The translations under genes and the position numbers were made by a program. A model generated the notes under the pieces. The model made no database searches, had not been told where the DNA came from, and saw only the letters and a list, made by a program, of their open reading frames with translations. Below are positions 59,845-64,000 of a stretch of 64,000 nucleotides of DNA, piece by piece. The stretch is from Portulaca oleracea (lineage: Eukaryota > Streptophyta > Magnoliopsida > Caryophyllales > Portulacaceae). Location: contig CM055876.1 in the NCBI GenBank assembly GCA_029582165.1, forward strand, positions 22,592,817-22,656,816, given 5' to 3'. The number at the start of each line of letters is the position of its first letter. Position 1 is the stretch's first letter.

Positions 59845-62800
59845 TTGAATTAGCCTCTTCAGAGATTGCAGACTAGAAGATTCAGGCTAGTGTGCGTCAG
59901 CGCAGCAAATGGCTCTGATCAGTCTCGCGAGGTGATTCCTCATCTCTTTTTGAATTTCTCACGCCTGAATGTTAATTCATAAATCATAACCCTGCCTTCT
60001 TCAAGTTACTTAATGTGATTCATCAGTTGGATTTGACTTTAATCTTATCACAATTGCATTACATAGTTTGTCACAATCATGGTTACTAGATAATTTTTCA
60101 TTACAATAAACACTAGGATTTTTGGATGCTAATAATAAAGCAATATGCCAATTTCTTATATGATAATACACTATGCTTTAGGTTAAATTCTGGTGGATAA
60201 TTGTCCAAAAAAATCATATGGATTCCCCCAAATATATTATCATACAAGAAAATTGTCCCAACGCCTTCAAAGTATAATACATAATCGTCCCAAAACCCTA
60301 AACACAGTTACAAGTTGTTTACAAGGTTGATTACATTCAAACAAACATGTCAAGAGTAAATGGATAGGAACTGAAATTGAGTAAATGCGAAGTTCTGAGG
60401 AGCTTCTTTGATTAGATAAGATTCAAATTCAGCGTGTTATTATCTTCAGCTTTCTTTTTCTTTTGACATGGAAATTGATTGCATGTTTTTGTGTTTATTC
60501 ATTGGGAAATCAGATGGTTGTATCAATTACAGGAGCTACTGGGTTTATTGGTAGGCATTTGGTTCAAAGGCTACATTCAGGTACAGGGATTCATTTTGCA
60601 TTAAAATACCACATAATTGTTGCTGATTTGTTTGGTTACCAATGTTATTGGACTCGCATAATTACCAATCAGGGGCTAGAGAACATGATTTCCAAGTACA
60701 ATGTGAAAACCTTGAATCTGGGATCACTGCATTTTGCATAGAAAGAAAAGACTATCTTATAATACTTTCATATTTTTGAAAAATAGATGCAGCATCCCAA
60801 AAAAAAAATTATAATAGAAACTGTATTTTGACTATCATTAGATAAATTTGCCCCATTATCACTGAACTGAGTATTGCTTTGAACTGTGATGAAATACTGC
60901 AGTACTGCATCACCTTTAGCTTTGTGTAATTTATATGTTTTTATGTCGTCTTAACTTGTTGTACTTTCTGGCAATGCACTTTGTATGACTCTGGACTTAA
61001 TCAGTGTAATTTTTCCCCCTTCAGATAAACACAAAGTTCGTGTCTTGACCCGATCCAGATCTAAAGCTCAGCTAATTTTTCCCGGTAAGAAGGTAATAGA
61101 AATCCCTCTAATGTCTAGAAATTGTGTCTGTCCAGCATTCAAATATTAAGGACGAGTTTATTTAAATGACACATAAGATGGAATTTCACATATCTGAAGT
61201 TCTGAATTATATCATGTTCATATCTCCATGAAACTTTTCTTATGCCTATTCTTGTTTTCATCTGTCATTTGTAGCCAACAAGTTCCCAGGAATTGTGTTT
61301 GCAGAAGAATCAGAATGGAAAGATGCCATTGGTGGTTCAACTGCTGTGGTGAATCTGGCTGGAATGCCCATCAGTACAAGATGGTCACCAGAGGTTTGTA
61401 TGTAAAGCTTTGTAATTATTCAGAGTTTTCTTATGCCCTAGCTTTTTGTTGTACCCACTGCCTTTCCTGATCCTGGGTTAGCTATTAATTATTGGTTCTT
61501 AACTAGTGATTTTATCAGCTGTTAGAAATTAAGAGAGGACTTTTACTTCAAATTTTAGCCAATTACTAATTCATTTGACTGCTGAAAAACAAATAAATAG
61601 AGTTGATATCATAAAATAGATTGGGGAATGCAAAAATGTGCTGATGGTATTTCGTGACTCTAGCGAATACATGTGAAGAATGTATTCCTTTAGTGAAGCT
61701 TTTGTATACGAAGGTGACACGACTAACACGGAAATTCTCAGCAGCTGTTGTAATATTGATATCTTAGAATGGTTTGTAGTTTCAAGTGAAAACTTTTATT
61801 GATGTTCTGAAAGGCAGTTACTATAATTATTCTGTTTTTTATACTGAACTGTCTATCTTCAGTCTTCACATGAAACAGTTTTAACTTCATGCTGTCATTC
61901 TGAGTTTATTATTACTGTAGTACTTGTACTGATTTGGTTAGCATGTATGGAACATGTAAAAGATCATTGAAGTTTTTTTTTTTTTTTATTTTGTAAACAG
62001 ATTAAGAAAGAGATCAAGCTCAGCAGAATCAAGGTCACTTCTAAGGTCATTCCCAATTCCTAATTTGAGAATTTTGCACCACAGCATATCTACTTTTTTT
62101 GGTGATGTTTGCTGTTCTGTTCTGAAGGTCGTTGAGCTTATAAACAGTTTGCAAGCTGATGTTCGGCCAAATGTCCTCGTCAGTGCAACAGCTGTTGGTT
62201 ATTATGGTTGGTTCAATGTTCATTTGTCATCACGTATTAAATATAGCTTCTCCTTGCTGATGTGTTTCAGATGATTATATGTCAAAGTGATATCTTGAAT
62301 GTCCAGGATCGAGTGAGACACGAGTATTTGATGAGCAGAGCCCATCGGGAAATGATTACTTGGCTGAGGTGAATATTAGAATATTAAATATTGTATCATT
62401 AAATTGGAATATTAAACATTGTATCATCATTTGTTGTTTGACAATGATCAACACAAATGTCTGGATTTCATTGTTTTTTCCCCTAACCCTTTGCTAAAGC
62501 CGTAATGACTAAAGAGTTTGGGTTCTAGGGTAATGTTTCTGTAAATGTAGTTCTTATAGGTCTGGCTTTCATTATTGGAAATGTTTGATGCTCATTATTG
62601 AAATATTTCCCTCTGCTTGACACTGCTCATTCTTTTCTTTTCTTTTTTTTTTTTGGGGGGGGGGGGGGGGGTTGTAAAGTTCAATGCAAGTAATAGCATT
62701 TTAACCATGGGCGGATATGCACTTTAGTTGGGGCTACCATCAATCCGAAAAATAAAAATAAAATTTAGTATGGTTTGGGATAAAAATTATGGGTTTTATG

Positions 62801-63029
62801 TTTACCAAATGAAAGTGATAATATGATGGCCACCCCTAATCCCAAGGCTTAGATTGACCACTGAATTCGTAACTACAGTTCTTTTGTTATCCTATGCCTA
62901 ATTCACAATGGCTAGTTGCTGATCAGGTTTGTAGAGAATGGGAAGCTACAGCACTCAAAGTGAACAAGGATGTACGAGTGGCACTTATTCGCATCGGTGT
63001 GGTTCTTGGAAAAGATGGAGGTGCTTTAG
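59691..63029 (+). CDS. GC1: GC1/SulA-type epimerase-family protein, chloroplast, lacking its C-terminal third
   Basis: Exons: 59691-59780, 59872-59931, 60514-60580, 61025-61084, 61275-61393, 62001-62045, 62128-62206, 62307-62368, 62927-63029; all GT-AG and in phase (685 nt, 228 codons). Residues 1-50 look like a chloroplast transit peptide (Ser/Pro-rich, then RRFRLVCVSAANG). The Rossmann nucleotide-binding motif TGATGFIG is at 56-63. Conserved blocks follow: VVNLAGMPISTRWSPE, SATAVGYYG (166-174) and VALIRIGVVLGKDGGAL. In Arabidopsis this protein (about 347 aa, GIANT CHLOROPLAST 1 / AtSulA) acts at the inner envelope in plastid division. Here the exons for the last ~120 residues (DUF1731-type end) are missing: UFD1 sequence starts 20 bp after exon 9. 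It is therefore truncated, or continues beyond the window. Confidence 0.8.
59797..59841. repeat. CT microsatellite in GC1 intron 1
   Basis: About 22 CT units in a 91-bp intron, between the donor (59781) and acceptor (59871). Because both flanks are open in one frame, a false longer reading frame crosses it. Confidence 0.9.
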
Positions 63030-63049
63030 GTATTCAGTGACACTACACA

Positions 63050-64000
63050 CTGAAAAAGCCAGGAACTTTGGCTCTTCTTTCTGAGGCTCCTCTTTCTTGC
63101 TCTCCTTGGCAGCCTCCTGGCAAGAAACAGATACCAATTTTAATGCAGCAAATACAGAGGTTAAAGGTTCGTTTGGTTGGAAAAGTTTCCTAAAAAAGTT
63201 AACTTTTCCAAGTTGACTAATTTTCCAATATTTGGCTCTGCTTACTGCATGGGAAAATTTTGGTGTGAGAGACATTATTTATCTCTCAAACTCAACAAAC
63301 TTTTTCCATGGGGGGATTAGGGAAAGTTTTTCCAAGGATTCTACTAAACAGACCCTAAGAGCTACAATGTACAGAATGAAGAGTGAACAATAATCTGTAC
63401 TTACTGAGAAATGAAGGCGAAGTTACCTTTTGAGGCACCTTAGGACCATGACCAGCAATTGAGCCAAAGACTAGTTTTCCTTGGGACTGACGGTTTGTGC
63501 TCTGAGAACTTGATCCTCCAGCAGGTTGTCCAGCACCCCTAGTGGCAACAGCCCCTTGTATATCTTTAGATGCTGAAGAAGTTGGAGATGGCTCTACTTT
63601 TCCAGGTTTCCCATCCAAGCGTCTTCCAACTCCCGTAAAGGGACTAAATTTTGGCTCAGCTTCAGCTGGCGTATCGTCTGCTGCAGAATTTTCAGACTCC
63701 TGTCAAATAGTTTCCATAGAAAGTGGGGTACCCAAAATGCATTTTAACAACAACGTCTCCTAAAAATAGTTTTCATAAAAGCTGGGGTACCCCTCAAGCA
63801 GTATTTTGAAGCATAGACATAACAACCAGCAATGCACTACTACAACAGTGACCCCATGAGAGAAAGAGAGAGAGATGATCGTCATGATATGCACCTTGAG
63901 GTGGTGCCTTGCTTGGAGTAGCTGCAGCAGGTTTTTCAGGTTCCTTGTAATCAAGAGGTGGTGCAAAGTCCACCTCACAATCAGTCTCAATGATACTAAT
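63050..64000 (-). CDS. UFD1: UFD1, ubiquitin fusion degradation protein, 3' part, end of gene missing
   Basis: Minus-strand exons: 63895 to beyond 64000, 63427-63699, and 63050-63116. The first contains ETDCEVDFAPPLDYKEPEKP, diagnostic of UFD1. The second has EPKFSPFTGVGRRLDGKP and QGKLVFGS. The third has KEEPQKEEPKFLAFS. UFD1 works with NPL4 and CDC48/p97 to pull ubiquitinated proteins out of membranes and complexes. The usual C-terminus (about eight more residues after AFSG) is absent; the frame runs on antisense into GC1 exon 9. The donor at 63895 leaves phase 1 but the acceptor at 63699 needs phase 0, so joining them puts TGA in frame. This copy may be damaged, or it uses splice sites I did not find. 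Confidence 0.75.
63165..63355. mobile_element. PIF-like MITE in a UFD1 intron
   Basis: 191 bp. Ends AGGTTCGTTTGG and the complement GGGTCTGTTTAG are flanked by TAA (63162-63164, 63356-63358), with GGAAAAGTTT / AACTTTTCC inside. It lies between UFD1 exons 63427-63699 and 63050-63116. Confidence 0.7.

Noticed and set aside
59533..59876. Frames running through the CT repeat as one long N-terminus
   Set aside because: Splicing at 59780/59872 gives the transit peptide and in-phase join expected for GC1; the CT run is intronic.
63542..63763. 73-codon plus-strand frame
   Set aside because: Shadow of the UFD1 exon on the minus strand.

Overview
The window is nuclear DNA of a flowering plant, most likely a eudicot. 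It is AT-rich, gene-poor, and full of small transposons. Its genes have many GT-AG introns, and it carries a fragment of plastid ycf2. The species cannot be named from the sequence. Exons were joined by eye from reading-frame continuity and splice sites; there is no transcript support.

Layout. 1-8.6 kb: decayed LTR retrotransposons (a Ty3-type LTR tail, a dead Ty1/copia element with a 3' LTR, a second copia fragment). 8.6-28.2 kb: nested non-autonomous DNA transposons, a solo LTR with intact target duplications, Helitron-like ends and LINE 3' ends. 28.56-28.88 kb (minus): a small Pro/Tyr-rich protein with two C-terminal Gly/Asn repeats. 31-39 kb: more MITEs, an intact TRIM retrotransposon and a reverse-oriented LTR fragment. 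39.93-41.35 kb (minus): a two-exon paralogue of the small repeat protein, with a MITE-filled intron. 42.9-49.1 kb (plus): a complete 14-exon kinesin-7 gene (979 aa). 54.3-54.55 kb: plastid ycf2 insertion. 54.8-57.0 kb (plus): two related small two-helix membrane proteins. 59.7-63.03 kb (plus): first nine exons of a GC1/SulA-type (SDR39U1-like) epimerase. 63.05-64.0 kb (minus): 3' part of a UFD1 gene, running off the window.

The kinesin-7, GC1 and UFD1 genes recall a conserved Arabidopsis block (At2g21270 UFD1, At2g21280 GC1, At2g21300 kinesin, from memory), so the right end looks like an old syntenic segment. At its tail-to-tail junction the GC1 gene lacks about its last third and UFD1 lacks its last few codons, only 20 bp apart. 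This suggests a deletion, a captured gene fragment, or an assembly fault.

The best candidates for something undescribed are the two small proteins with paired repeats (28.6 and 40 kb), whose layout loosely recalls HET-s-type amyloid motifs, and the tandem pair of small membrane proteins. Most other signals are transposon structures, many with exact target-site duplications.
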